From Lasioglossum baleicum (taxonomy: Eukaryota > Arthropoda > Insecta > Hymenoptera > Halictidae), in NCBI RefSeq assembly GCF_051020765.1, contig NC_134946.1, positions 6,127,239 to 6,191,238 on the forward strand: DNA of 64,000 nucleotides. Reading direction: 5' to 3'. How positions within the stretch are numbered: position 1 is the stretch's first letter; every line of letters starts with the position of its first letter. The position numbers were made by a program, and so were the translations under genes. The notes beneath the pieces are model-generated. The model saw nothing but the letters and a program-made list of their open reading frames with translations, did not search any database and was not told where the DNA came from. Positions 46,900 through 58,030 of this stretch are shown piece after piece.

Positions 46900-47443
46900 G
46901 GAAGAAAGAACATTGTATTTGGTTTCTATGTGTTGCTATCGACGCAGATAATTTTTATTTTGCACTAGCTTTTGCCCGCGGCTTCGCTCGCACAGAAAAC
47001 CGTTTAATGCCCTCGGAAATTGATATTGTTTCTCCATATAAAACCTTTTAACCCCCCATTCACCCCTATAGAGTTTTAATTTTATGTCATGCCGCCATCT
47101 TAGATCTCAAAACCCCTTTTCACGCCCTTAGGGGATCAATTTTTTAAAATGCCGAAACACAGATGTTTGATTAATTATATCAAAGAGCATTAAGACGAAG
47201 TTTCAAGCAAACCCGACCACGAACAAAATATTCCTCATACAAACGTTGCAACCCCTTTTCACCCCCTTGGGGGTTGAATTTCGAAATATCCTTTCTTATC
47301 CCTTGTATAGATCACATAAAGGAAACCTCTGTGCAAAATTTCAGCTTTCTAGGTCCAAGGGTTTAGCCTGGGCGTTGATCAGTGAGTGAGTGAATGAGTC
47401 AGGACTGCATTTTTATATTATTTTGCATAAAAATCCGCAGTCT
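46900..47443 (-). mobile_element. MITE (subfamily B/C), split by an inserted repeat
   Basis: 46900-46963 resembles the interior near 27890 and stops at TTTTTATTTTGCA. The terminus TTTTGCATAAAAATCCGCAG TCTA resumes at 47420-47443. The sequence between is an unrelated element, so this is one MITE interrupted after the TTTTGCA segment. Confidence 0.6.
46964..47407 (+). mobile_element. Retroelement-like insertion (CCCGCGGCTTCGC type)
   Basis: Begins ACTAGCTTTTGCCCGCGGCT, then TCGCTCGCAC. It contains two or three AACCCC(T)TTTCACCCC blocks, an AAATTTCAGCTTTCTAGG segment, and a GTGAGTGAGTGAATGAGTCA tail. Such sequences are widespread in arthropod genomes; I do not know the class. It is flanked by TTTTTATTTTGCA (46952-46963) and a similar TTTTTATATTATTTTGCA (47410-47427), consistent with a target duplication of about 12 bp. 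Confidence 0.55.
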
Positions 47444-47973
47444 AGTAATAACTCAAAAATCAGCTGTTGCTACTTGTGTCAATTTTGTCGCAAGGATGTG
47501 AAATATGCAGAAAAAGGAGCGCCAACACCGATTTTGCGACAGTTCCAGTAGAGGCAGAGACGCCATATCGAGACTTGTGTCTCACTACTCTACCTTCCCC
47601 TTCTACGACGGTATTCCCCCACGCTTCCGCCAAGGTTGAGTCACGTGACGGCTTTCGTCTGTGTTGTGCATGTGTCACAATGTCACGTGACTGATCCGAT
47701 ACTAATAGAGAGTAGGTAACTTTTCCTCCTCAATTCAAGTCAATTCCCCTGATCTGGTGACTTAGTAGAGGTGCTACATTCTTCGCACTGTGCCGGACAT
47801 AGAGAAGGATAGCGATTGGAAAAAGAGAATCCCCCGGTGGTGTGGATAAAATCTTGACAGTTATGGTAGACAGCATTACGATAGTTACGGAGAGAATACT
47901 ATTTTTTTTCTTTCTTTTCGACTCACTTTTGCGTGTAGAATTACTTCCGAATTTGTCTACGGTATGCTGGACA
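47444..47973. other. Unassigned, GC-moderate
   Basis: Opposed 72- and 75-codon frames at 47460-47694 are mutually exclusive. CACCCTGTATA lies at the right edge (47974). Confidence 0.35.
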
Positions 47974-47984
47974 CACCCTGTATA
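47974..47984 (+). repeat. CACCCTGTATA element end
   Basis: CACCCTGTATA. The element body upstream is not resolved. Confidence 0.4.
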
Positions 47985-50120
47985 TTACTTCTTGAACCTT
48001 CTTTTGTAAAAAGTCGCTCGTTAAACCAGCGCATCTCGGAGAAGCGAACTTCCTGCGAGGAAATTTCGATTTCTAATCTGTAGTGGAATCTTCGGAAAGG
48101 GAGGAATCACTTTTCGTTACCGAAACTTTCGATCGCATAAAACGGATAGACCAGCTCAACAGAAATAGATGGGTATCGGGTCGATGGGTAGGATCAACAT
48201 CGTCGATCGCGTCTCGCCGGCCTTTAAATGAAATTCAACCGGGGTAGGATCCCGTGCCGGCAATCTTCGGTTATTACCGTGTTACCCTCTCAAACAAAGT
48301 AACAACTCTCCCATCATTTGCTCTGGCTCCTCGCGGCGCTGCGGCCCGGCTCGGCCCGAATCAGAAGTTCCCGCGCTCGTAAATTCATCGTTCTGCGATC
48401 GAGTTACCGGGCCGAAGTCGAGAGGATCCCGTCCAAAACCCGTCGATCCGTACCAATCACCGTCTCCCCTCTAAACTCGGTCATCCTTCCATTCATCCTT
48501 CCTTCCTTCCTTCCTTCCTTCCTTCCTTCCTTCCTGGCTTCCTTCCTGTCTTGCTTCCTTGCTTCTCGGGTCTCTTTGCTTGCTACCTAGCTAGTGGACC
48601 GCCCTCGCTCGACCCTTCGTATATACGACGCCATATTTTAGCACTGCCGGGAGTCGTTTTGCATTTCGTATGCATGCGCTGTGTTCCAGGGCTGCAGCCG
48701 AGTAAGGAGGGACGGTTGACGGAAGACGAGCACTATTGGGATAGAGGATACGCGTAGACAGAACGCTCCGAGAAAGCTGACGCTCGGCGAACGGGAACTC
48801 GCGTGTACGGCTTCCAGCTCTGTCGTTTCGCGCTGCATTCAAATTGTATTTTCTTCACGAAATAAACTCCCTACCGGTATTCGACTTTCCCGCCGTTGCT
48901 TGCCCACTTCCGGCACACGCATTCTAAATTGGCACCGTTTTGCAGGGCCGAATAAAAAGATGGCATACTTGTGCTATCGATGGATCGGATGCAGAAAAAT
49001 AAGTAAATATTTGCAAGTACATACTGTAGGGTGGTGATGCCGTTGTGAACTCCGCTTCAATGTTAGATATTAGGAACAGTAACGACGCGACGTCGCACAG
49101 TGGTCGGAAATCGCCAAATCGTGGCCAAAAGTCGAAAATTATTTTCCGTTGTTTAAAAATCTATGTAATACTACTTTATTTATAAGGTTGCAGAGCACGT
49201 TTTTTTGTTACAACCAACATTTAATACGTACTTCTGTCGGAGATACGTAAGTTCAACGTTAGTAGTTCTAGAAGACCGGCATTTTCAACCATAATTGAAA
49301 TTACCTCTGCGACTTATTATAGCGCTGTAACGCTGGTTTATCATTCTTGCTATTGTTGGGCATGTCCTAATTTAATATAATATTCTGATTTTATTGCTTT
49401 ATTTAATTTGTTAAAACTCTGGGAGATGAAAAAGAGAAATCTACACATCTGGTACATTTTTTTGGTGGAAAAGAAGCTGTTAAGGCTATTAAACAAGTGT
49501 ACGTTTCATTTTTCAGCGACCAATTGCGACCTTATGAATTATCGCCATTTCCTTAGCGCCCGGTAACGTTCCGAAATGGCGAATTTGCCCTAAATCCTAG
49601 ACAAAATTAATTTTCGCAAATGCAAGGTACGTATTTGTTATATATTACAATAAAATGCTTCAGATAGTCAAAAGTGTAAGATTTTAATTTTTTCTTTTTT
49701 ACATATCTTTATTTTACTAGAGGTGAGTGAAATATCGGAACGAAACAGAACTGAGAAACTTCTATTACATTTTAGTACTAAAGAATTACCTCGCATGCAA
49801 TATTTAACACTAAAATCTTACATTTTTTGCTATCTGAAGTCACCTGATAATAACACTGTCCAACAGCCAAAAAGTATTTCGATTCCCACTATGCGATTCT
49901 CGTAGAGTTTTCCGCGCTGATTCCGAATCTGGTTTTAATTTTTTTCCTATACGTCCAGTTTATGAGAAAATGGAGTTAAAAAAAAAAGACATATTTTTCA
50001 ACTTTAAACAAATATTGCGATGTTATTATAAAAGATATTGAATTGTTCTTTACAGCAAAAGATTCTGTAGACTTTCCCGAATACAGCGATATCCAATATT
50101 AATACATTATGATTGTTTAA
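47985..50120. other. Unassigned sequence with a (TTCC)n tract
   Basis: 48050-48900 is CpG-rich and may be old unique DNA. 49000-50120 is AT-rich. The Ser/Phe/Leu-rich frame at 48318-48590 comes partly from the (TTCC)n. Confidence 0.35.
48488..48570 (+). repeat. (TTCC)n microsatellite, imperfect at right
   Basis: About 12 TTCC units, then TTCC/TGGC/TGTC variants. Confidence 0.95.
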
Positions 50121-50420
50121 ACATGTTTAAACAATGATTAAAGATGGAGATGCACCACTTTTGCACCAATTTTTGCGGATATTTTCGAATTTATCTCAAA
50201 GAATAAGGGTGCAGCGAAAAATTGAACGATACCACGCGAAAGAGCAGACTTTTATCTTGAGAAACCCCCCTGTGAAGTTTGCATGGTCGACGTTTTTTTC
50301 GAACCAGAAAGCAAAATATCTTCGCGCGCGATATGTACAACGAACATGTATGTAACATTTTGTACAACGAAAAGTAACGGAGATATTTAGGTGTCCTGCT
50401 TTATCGAATTCACCCTGTAT
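50121..50420 (+). repeat. CACCCTGTAT-type element, one end
   Basis: Right end CACCCTGTAT at 50411-50420. The upstream 300 bp has no visible partner arm. Two opposed frames are incidental. Confidence 0.4.
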
Positions 50421-51576
50421 AGACCGTTGCATTTCTACTCTCTTTGGTTAGTGCTTGTGCACTTCTATTGAGATTGGGCTTCAGTTCCCTTTCGCATCAA
50501 GGTGAACCTTATATTGAATATATATAACTGTTACTTGTAACCAAAAAATATAAAAATCAATATTTCTTAAACATTTACTTCCTCGAATTTGTTTCTGTAC
50601 ATTTTGTGTAGATTATCTTAAGTTTCAATAATAATGAACTTTTTATTAATGATTTTGATATATCGTAGGAAATTTTAGAATAACTGTCATTTTTGGTCCC
50701 TGGTCCCATGGTCTTAGTGTGGGATGTTGGAGTGTGCTCATGGCGCTGGAATGGGATAGTGGAAGGAGAAAAGGAGGAGAGAGGAAAAATCGCTCTGCAG
50801 TTTTAGACTGAAGTATTCAGCAAATTTTCTCATGTATCTTACAATAAACGTATGCATGAGAGCCCTTTTGGATGTTCGATGCAAGCGTATACAGAAAATT
50901 CAACAACACCGCGGAAAATGAGCTAATATAACTTCGGCTAGCCAACAAATGTTGATGTTAATTTCCTGTTGCTGCGTCGAACAAATTCGATCTAGCATGC
51001 AGCTTTGTCCGAGCTCTTAAAACGGATCCCTCGACGCCGAGGCCGGCGTAGTTCGCGGTTCTGTTTCGGACGACCGCAAACTGGATTCCGGCTGTTTCCG
51101 GAACAGAAAACTGCTAGCGACACAGGGTCGGTAAGTTTTAATAATACCTGGCGTGGCTTACAGGCGGCATCAAAATACAATGATGTTACCTACGTGACGG
51201 CCCCTGCGAAACTTCCGAAGCGACAGCGTTATCGCGGACGGCCTGCGGGACACGCGACACGGAGTCCATACGGCCGGCAAACTTTAAATCAGAAAGTCTG
51301 ATTGCGTGAGTGCCGCGCGAGATACCAATGTCCCCCGCAGTTTCTCGTCTGAGACGGATGTCCTTTGCTGCAGCTGCGCCGGGACGCATCGTTCCGACAA
51401 ACCGTTAATGTTCCCCTCACCATTTTCGATTTCAACTTTCCTCTCTTTTGATTATTCCAATATTTTTTTCATCGACGACGACGCGCGACCCATAGCAATA
51501 TTCCCGTCTTTCTGATTTCGTCGCTCCTTAACCCCATTCCCGATTTCAGCTTCCTGCGTTTTTGTCAGCATTCCTA
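50421..51576. other. Unassigned; GC-richer 50980-51540
   Basis: Overlapping basic frames at 50992-51389 on both strands, unrecognised. Confidence 0.35.
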
Positions 51577-51765
51577 CACTGCGGATCTTTATGCAAAATC
51601 AAAATGTTTTACATTGACTGGGGGAACCAGGGATAACATAAAAATTCATACCTTAACGACTTTGTTGTATTAAAAGCAACATTACAACATTCTTGAATTT
51701 TTTAATTCTCTTCTACTGTTTTATATTCCACCTAACCAATTTCTCTTATAAATTTCTTCACCTTA
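51577..51765 (+). mobile_element. MITE subfamily B, 3' end decayed
   Basis: TA then CACTGCGGATCTTTATGCAA; interior as at 16245 (CGACTTTGTTGTATTAAAAG). The tail after TTTCTCTTATAAAT no longer shows CCGCAGTC. Confidence 0.75.
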
Positions 51766-51917
51766 ATAGTCTTAATCATTCCCGTATGTTTTCATTGAGA
51801 ACGATGAACAGTGGTTTAAAAACGGTGGTCGGGATTAAGTCCGAGTTATGTATTTTGCTCTCATATTTGAAATCTTATATGTTTTCTCTGACTATGTCCT
51901 TGTATGACCTTGAGTAT

Positions 51918-53175
51918 CCCGGGTGTATCCGTTAAGTTATGTCGCCATTTTTTAGGCATTTCCAGTAGTGCAATTAAAAAATGTTTCAGACAAAAGTTTC
52001 TCAGTACTTGATGAGCTACAGTGGGTGTACAAAGTGTTCGTACACCTTTTAAAAACTAATAACTTTTTTATAATTGTATGAAACAACCTCATGTTTTATA
52101 ATCAATTAGGAGCATTGGTTTACGAAGTGATATGCAAAAAAGATTTTCCAAAAATTATAATTTACAAGGTTACATACAAAAATAAAAAAGGCATTTTCTG
52201 AAACTCTTTTATTTGGGTCCCTAATGAAAATTTAAAATATATGTTTCGTAGATCTATAATAGTTATACACATGCTGAAAATTTCAACGAAATCGGTTGAC
52301 GTAGGAAAAAATGACACGCATCGAAAGATGTACGATTCTGTGGATTTGAAGCAGAAATTGATCAAAAGTCGTATAAAACTACGATTTTCACCATTTTTAA
52401 CCGCTTGTAGCTCACGTGTATGTTAATCGATTTCGCTGAAATTTTCAGCATGTGTGTAGCTATTTTAGATCTACTAAACATACATTTTAAATTTTCTTTA
52501 AGGGCCCCAATAAAAAAGTTTTAAAAATCCCTTTTTTATTTTTGCATGTAACCTTGTAAATTAAAAATTTCTGGAAAATCTTTTTTGCATATCATTTCGT
52601 AAACCAATGCTTCTAATTGATCATAAAAAATCAGGTCCTTTGGTACAAGTATAAAAAAGTTATTAGTTTTTAAAAGGTGTACGAATACTTTGTACACCCA
52701 CTGTACATGTTCACACATTCTTAAATCTGAAAAATGTTTTTTACGTAAAAAAGTAAAGGTCACCCTGACTTTTTTAAATGGCACTATATGAGCGGAGTTC
52801 TGCATCATAGAAGGTGGACCGCAGTTCGAACATCTAATGTAACTTGATTTATATTGTAAGAAATAATTCTTCATTAAAATTACGTTTGCACAAAATTTTC
52901 AAGTTTGAGGTCATTTCAAGGTCATAGTGTAGTACACTGTTAAATTCGTCTCGACGTCGGAAACAATCCTATGATGTCCAAAACATATAGTGCCATTTGA
53001 AAGAAAGTCAAGGTGACCTTTACTTTTTTACGTAAAAAACATTTTTTCAGATTTAAGAATATGCGAACATGTAGCTCATCAAGTACTGAGAAACTTTTGT
53101 CTAAAACATTTCTTAATTGCACTACTGGAAATGCCTAAAAAATGGTGACATAACTTAACGGATACACCCTGTATA
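51918..53175. repeat. TATACAGGGTG-type foldback split by a Tc1-like element
   Basis: Left arm: 51920-52016 (GGGTGTATCCGTTAAGTTAT, CATTTCCAGTAGTGCAATTA) plus 52706-52800. Right arm: 52975-53175, ending ACGGATACACCCTGTATA. The left arm is interrupted exactly at TA (52017-52018) by 52019-52703, and the right arm shows the uninterrupted sequence. It contains AAAGGTCACC and a TCAAGGTCA site (52916). Confidence 0.85.
52019..52703. mobile_element. Tc1-like non-autonomous element, ~190-bp inverted ends
   Basis: Ends CAGTGGGTGTACAAAGTGTT (left) and CAGTGGGTGTACAAAGTATT (right, reverse complement), then CGTACACCTTTTAAAAACTA in both. TA lies on both sides (52017-52018, 52704-52705). The CAGTG...AAAGT.TTCGTACACC pattern is characteristic of Tc1-like TIRs. 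No transposase. The minus-strand 112-codon frame is a by-product of the arm. Confidence 0.9.
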
Positions 53176-53181
53176 ATTACA

Positions 53182-53209
53182 GTCATAAATGCATAAAATT
53201 CGCGCTGTC
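53182..53209 (+). mobile_element. MITE subfamily A 3'-end fragment
   Basis: GTCATAAATGCATAAAATTC, GCGCTGTC, then TA. It directly follows the foldback's right end. Confidence 0.6.
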
Positions 53210-53211
53210 TA

Positions 53212-54157
53212 CTAATAGTATAAAACTTATTCTGAATATAGTACAAGGTTATCTTCCATTTTCCATTGAAAGAACGTCCTAATAGTTCTAGGTACGTACT
53301 ATGATCTTGGTACCATAACCCTCCACGTTTTTTACGTATATGCGTTAAAGCTATTCATTAGAATGCCGTGTCTCGGCGTCGCTACGCGAAACCGCAGCCT
53401 AATTTTCACACGATGTGTCGAGCTTATTAATTTTCTCTTCCATCAACGAGCGACGATTAAGAAACACGCTCACATGCCGACGCGACGAAACGAAATGCGC
53501 TGCGCGTAATTCGCCGTCGCGAGAATGAAGCTGCTCAACCGATTTATTCTCCGAATATAATTTTCAAAGAAATGGACGACGGTGGCACGAGTGCGAGGCG
53601 GTTAGAGATGGAAAGGTACCCACGGTTTAAATCCGACCCGGTCGTCGAGAAAATGAGATACGAGACCTTTGGAGATATTCGATCGATTCAATATCCCGCG
53701 GATAATTCACATATCTCACGGAAAATACGACGGACCCGTCGTCTTTTGCCGAGGGAATTACGGTTAAATATTCCCACCGTTACGTCTCGTGTAATATATT
53801 CGAAAATAATCGACGTCGATTCGCGATTTCGCCGGCTTTAATGCATAAATTGCGCTCTAGAATGCCTTCCGCGTCGCTTAACACGCCCTCTTGTCCCGCG
53901 AACCGTGAGATTGGTATAGAGGATCCTTCAAGACAGCTTCGAAGATTTAATGGAATAGTTAATTATCAGAGGTAATTATCGATAGTAGCGAATGTTGCCT
54001 GTCGTCGTTAATATTCTTTGTTCTACCGACCTTTCCTTTTCTTCTTCCGGCACACTCGAATGTTAATGTTCGTTGTGACCTTACTGTTTCAATAATAAGT
54101 AGCGTTGGAATGGTCTTTATAGAAGTAATGATACATTGTAATTAATTATTATCACTA
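53212..54157. other. Unassigned; GC-richer 53340-53900
   Basis: The 89-codon basic frame at 53572 is unrecognised. No repeats. Confidence 0.35.
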
Positions 54158-54353
54158 GACTGACGGTTTTATGCATTTATGGAAAAAATAGGCGGATGAA
54201 AGACAAAACAGTGAACGTTTTAAAGCAATTATTAAACACTGTTCTGGTGTTTGCAACGTATGAAAATGATTAGAAGAGGAAACACAGTTTTAGTAGCCCT
54301 CTATCTCTCAAAATTGATCAAGACAATTTTTATTTTGCATAAAGATCCCTGGT
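54158..54353 (-). mobile_element. MITE, divergent subfamily, minus orientation
   Basis: TA-GACTGACGGTTTTATGCAT and TTTTATTTTGCATAAAGATC at the ends. The interior differs from A and B, and the terminal 8 bp on the right are decayed. Confidence 0.7.
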
Positions 54354-54522
54354 GTAATTATTACGCTGCGAATTCTTATGCCAATTGTTTTTACAGTCAC
54401 AATCGAAGAGATCAAGATTAAATCGAATTCTATTTCTATGGTGTGCGACTTATAAAATGAAAATAATTTGACAAAATGCAGGCATATTGAATTTTAACAT
54501 TCTTTCTTAAACTTTATCACTA

Positions 54523-54700
54523 GACAGTGGATTTTATACATTTACAACAAAAATGAGTAAAATTAGAAGAATTTAAATATACGGTTTATATTATTTTCAA
54601 CCTATTAAACATATTAAGAGGAACAATGAATTTCAATTTCACCTCAGGTTGTTGCAATTCAGGCAGAAAATGTTTATTTTGCATATAAAGATCCGTTGTC
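54523..54700 (-). mobile_element. MITE subfamily A, minus orientation, internal deletion
   Basis: TA-GACAGTGGATTTTATACAT, interior TTTTCAACCTATTAAACATA, end AAGATCCGTTGTC-TA. About 178 bp, lacking part of the GGTGTAATTTAAAACAG block. Confidence 0.8.
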
Positions 54701-54702
54701 TA

Positions 54703-56080
54703 TTTATCATTGTACTACAGATCTTTTTGCATTTAGAACGAAATTAATTGGTAAGCTAATGGAAGCATCTTTGTAATTTAACAATTATGCAATAAAAAAT
54801 ATGAATTCAGTCATTTGATCGTGTTGTACGGTTGGTGTTGTGTTAAACATATGAACCTTATTGCGGATATTAAATAAAAATAAAAAGCAAGTTTAATTAG
54901 GAAGGTAATTATAATACAAAAGAACTGAAGAGTGTACAAATATCTTTTTCATTTAACAAAAAAAGAAACTTCCTATTTCGGAAGCACAGTTGTTAGTTCC
55001 CTTGGCAATAAATGAAAGTGACGAAGGGCTGCAAAACACTTTCGAGAAGAATCTTAATTTTCCGAGTAGGAGAAAAGTGACGGCAGCATCGTAAACCTGA
55101 TCTAAACCCGGATATCTCAGACGATGTTCAAATGAGACTCGTAGTAAAAAGTAGTTTAATATCCGAGATAAAAAACTGATCGTCGTGAAGCAGCGTCGAC
55201 CGGGTGTCTATCGCATCACAATGACACCCCCGAAGTCTGGCGAAAGAAAATCTACTCGCGAAGAACACCGTCGAAGAAACGAGAGACGATCCGAAGAGAC
55301 GGCGACGCGTTACAGCCACTATTATTCAAGCTCCCGCGACGAGCCGTCGCAGTCATTAGTTTCTTGTTGGCGTTTCGCGATTATCGTGATCCGAGGAGTT
55401 GCTCGCGAATCACCAACAGCAAAAGAAGCCCCCGCCCCCCGCTAGCAAAAACCGACACGATCGTTTCTCGAATTCGCGGGGGGGGGGGCGGTTTTTTGCT
55501 CGGCCCTTCCTTTGTCACATCGACGTCGTGTCGCGCGATACTTTTTACACCGACGACGCCGAACCACCCTCTCTATCGAGCGTTCACGGCCGATAAACAA
55601 TAATCGCAACCGATGACTCGCGTTTTCTCTGCGAACCCACAACCACAGATAAAAGTAAGTATTTCGTTGCTGCGTGTGAAAGGTCCGATTTTAGAATGCA
55701 ACTCTTTTCAGTGAACCACAACAATATTTGGACATTTTTACAAAGACGATAAGTTTTTTTTAACACTTTATCTACTGGAAGCCTATTAATAGGCTGTTCA
55801 ATTAAAAAATCTTCTTTTATATCGCAGGGTCTTCCATTCAGAAGTGTTATTTTAATTTCTAAAGAAACGCTGTTCTTTTTCTACAATTAACAATTTAAAA
55901 TAACACAACTACTTTATGTGGTCCTATATTGAAAATTTAAAAAATACGTTTTGCAGATCTACGACAATTATACTTATTCTGAAAATTTTATCAAAATATA
56001 ATAGTTATTTAATAGCGACGGAGTTACACAGATGACAATTCAGAAAGACAATACATTCCTGTTAAATCTATTTTTCTTTA
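54703..56080. other. Unassigned; GC-rich 55000-55620 with a G9 run
   Basis: Includes a poly-G tract near 55480-55490. 55930-56020 shows weak similarity to the interior of the Tc1-like elements (TGCAGATCTACGACAATTAT). No gene supported. Confidence 0.35.
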
Positions 56081-56082
56081 TA

Positions 56083-56507
56083 CAGTGAGCCATCAAAGTA
56101 TTCGAACGCCCTTTAAAACAGAATAACCTTTTTATAAATGTACCAAACGACCTAATTTTTGATAATTAATTAGGAACATTAGATTATGAAATGATATACA
56201 AAAAAGATTTTCCAAAAATTATAATTTACTAGGTTACATGCAAAAATAAAAAAAGGCATTTTTTAAAACTTTTCAGAAATCTTAGGGATTTTCAGCATGT
56301 GTGTAACTACGAAACATATATTTTAAATTTTCATTAAGGGCCCAAAATAAAAAAGTATTGAAAGTGCCTTTTTTATTTTTGCATGTAACCTTGTAAATTA
56401 AAATTTTTGGAAAATCTTGTTTGCATATCATTTCGTAAATCAATACTTCTAATTGATTATAAAAAATCAGGTCGTTTGGTACAATTATGCTCTTTCGTGG
56501 CTCACTG
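56083..56507. mobile_element. Tc1-like non-autonomous element, second copy (425 bp)
   Basis: TA on both sides (56081-56082, 56508-56509). Left CAGTGAGCCATCAAAGTATT; right in reverse complement CAGTGAGCCACGAAAGAGCA. The arms share GGTTACATGCAAAAATAAAA and GATTTTCCAAAAATTATAAT with 52019-52703. Confidence 0.8.
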
Positions 56508-56789
56508 TACATACATAGCTTAAGCATATAATTATACAGTGCCATACATAGTTTTCATATTTTTAAATAGAATATATTTTCTTTCTTCTAGGAAAATATG
56601 ACATTATTCAAAATATTTCCTTACAGCTATTTGTCACTTCATTTTGTTTGTTAAATTATTAGGAAATAGAAGAGTTAGAAAATAAGGTGGACACATAAAA
56701 GTTACCGATAAATAAAAGTCTTCTGTATCATTTTCTAGAAACAGGATATAAATAGGCAATGTTTTCCTTCCTTGATGATCATAATAAGT

Positions 56790-56886
56790 CGAAAACAGTA
56801 TACTGATATTCTTAAACTTATTTAATGTGTTTACTGTTTTATATTCTACCGTCTGGTTTTCGTCATAAATGCATAATATCCGTAGT
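56790..56886 (+). mobile_element. MITE 3'-half fragment
   Basis: TTTACTGTTTTATATTCTAC, GTCATAAATGCATAATATCC, GTAGTC-TA. Confidence 0.6.
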
Positions 56887-57654
56887 CTAGTTAATGTTTG
56901 AAAATATGAATACAAGAATGAAGTTCTAAATGTTAATCCCATTCTTTAATAATGTTATGTTTGAAACGTACAGCTCGTAAAGTAAGAATATATTTCTGTT
57001 TTATAATAACAATTTCAAACTTATCTTTGTATTTATAAAATGAATGTGGTACGAGTTTCTTCAGAATTAATAAAAATAAATAGTGGATGTCCCGTAATCC
57101 ACTTTGGTGACCAAAGATAAAGCTATCCCAAGTGCTTGACCTAAGGTAGATATTTCTTTTATTTGTTCGCCGAGAGGTTCGGTATCTGGTCTGACCAAAG
57201 ACAGATTTATTTCACTTGTACGATCAATTAGACAATCATTCTACTCCTGGGCTAAAACCGGTATCTATTTCAGCTGTCTCGAAACAGAGCGTTCTAATTC
57301 TTTCGGCTGTCCTCGATCACTTTCATTCTACTTATTCCGAAGAAAGACGTTTACGTTATTCACTCGACCAAACGTAACTATAGTAATTAAATTAGATGCA
57401 GTCAATGATCCGAAAATGTTAGAAACACAAAGTAAAATTTAAGAAAGCGGTTTATGTTATGAAGTAACCACTTCAAACAATTTTTTTTAACCTTGAACAA
57501 CTAACACATTTATCTCGTTGATTACAGGGTATAATTTTCGGAGATTTTCAAGAAAGTAGATTATAAAAATTACATTTTTTTTGCAATGAAATATGAATCG
57601 GAAGAGAAACCCAATAATAAAGAATACTATATTGTAAATATAAATTTCAGTAAT
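56887..57654. other. Unassigned AT-rich sequence
   Basis: 57090-57360 is less AT-rich with no recognised features. Confidence 0.35.
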
Positions 57655-58030
57655 TGATAACGTTATGATGTAATTTTTAAATTTACGTTACATGCAGATA
57701 TTTTTATGCAAGCTAATTGATATATTAGATGATTGCATAAGTTCGTGCCCGATTTGAAAATAAATTTCAATGATTAAATTTTAAAGAATACAACTATATT
57801 AATCAATTATACATATAGACACCATTCTTTTCTAATCGTATAGAAGATTTAACCATTTTTTAATTTTAATGTAACCAATCTTTAACCAAATTTTTAAAAT
57901 TTAACCACTGAATTTTATTCTCAAATCGGGCACGAACTTATGCAATCATCTAATATTTAAAAAAGGAACTAATTCAATCGAGATGAAGAATTAGGATCAC
58001 GGCGTGCACGAAGTTAAAATCACGTCCGTG
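57655..58030 (+). repeat. Dispersed repeat, copy with mariner-type insertion
   Basis: Aligns with 2410-2600 on both sides of the insertion at 57725-57953. Confidence 0.7.
57725..57953. mobile_element. Mariner-type MITE (229 bp), near-perfect TIRs
   Basis: Left TTAGATGATTGCATAAGTTC, then GTGCCCGATTTGA; the right end is its exact inverse for about 33 bp. TA lies outside both ends (57723-57724, 57954-57955). The paralogue at 2410-2600 gives the empty site. The interior is AT-rich and non-coding. The TTAG..CATAAGTTCGTGCCC type of end fits mariner. Confidence 0.9.

Noticed and set aside
48318..48757. Frames over the (TTCC)n tract
   Set aside because: LPSFLPSF-type translation of a tetranucleotide repeat.
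52536..52874. 112-codon minus-strand frame
   Set aside because: It spans the Tc1-like arm and the foldback arm, so it crosses an insertion boundary and cannot be an original gene.
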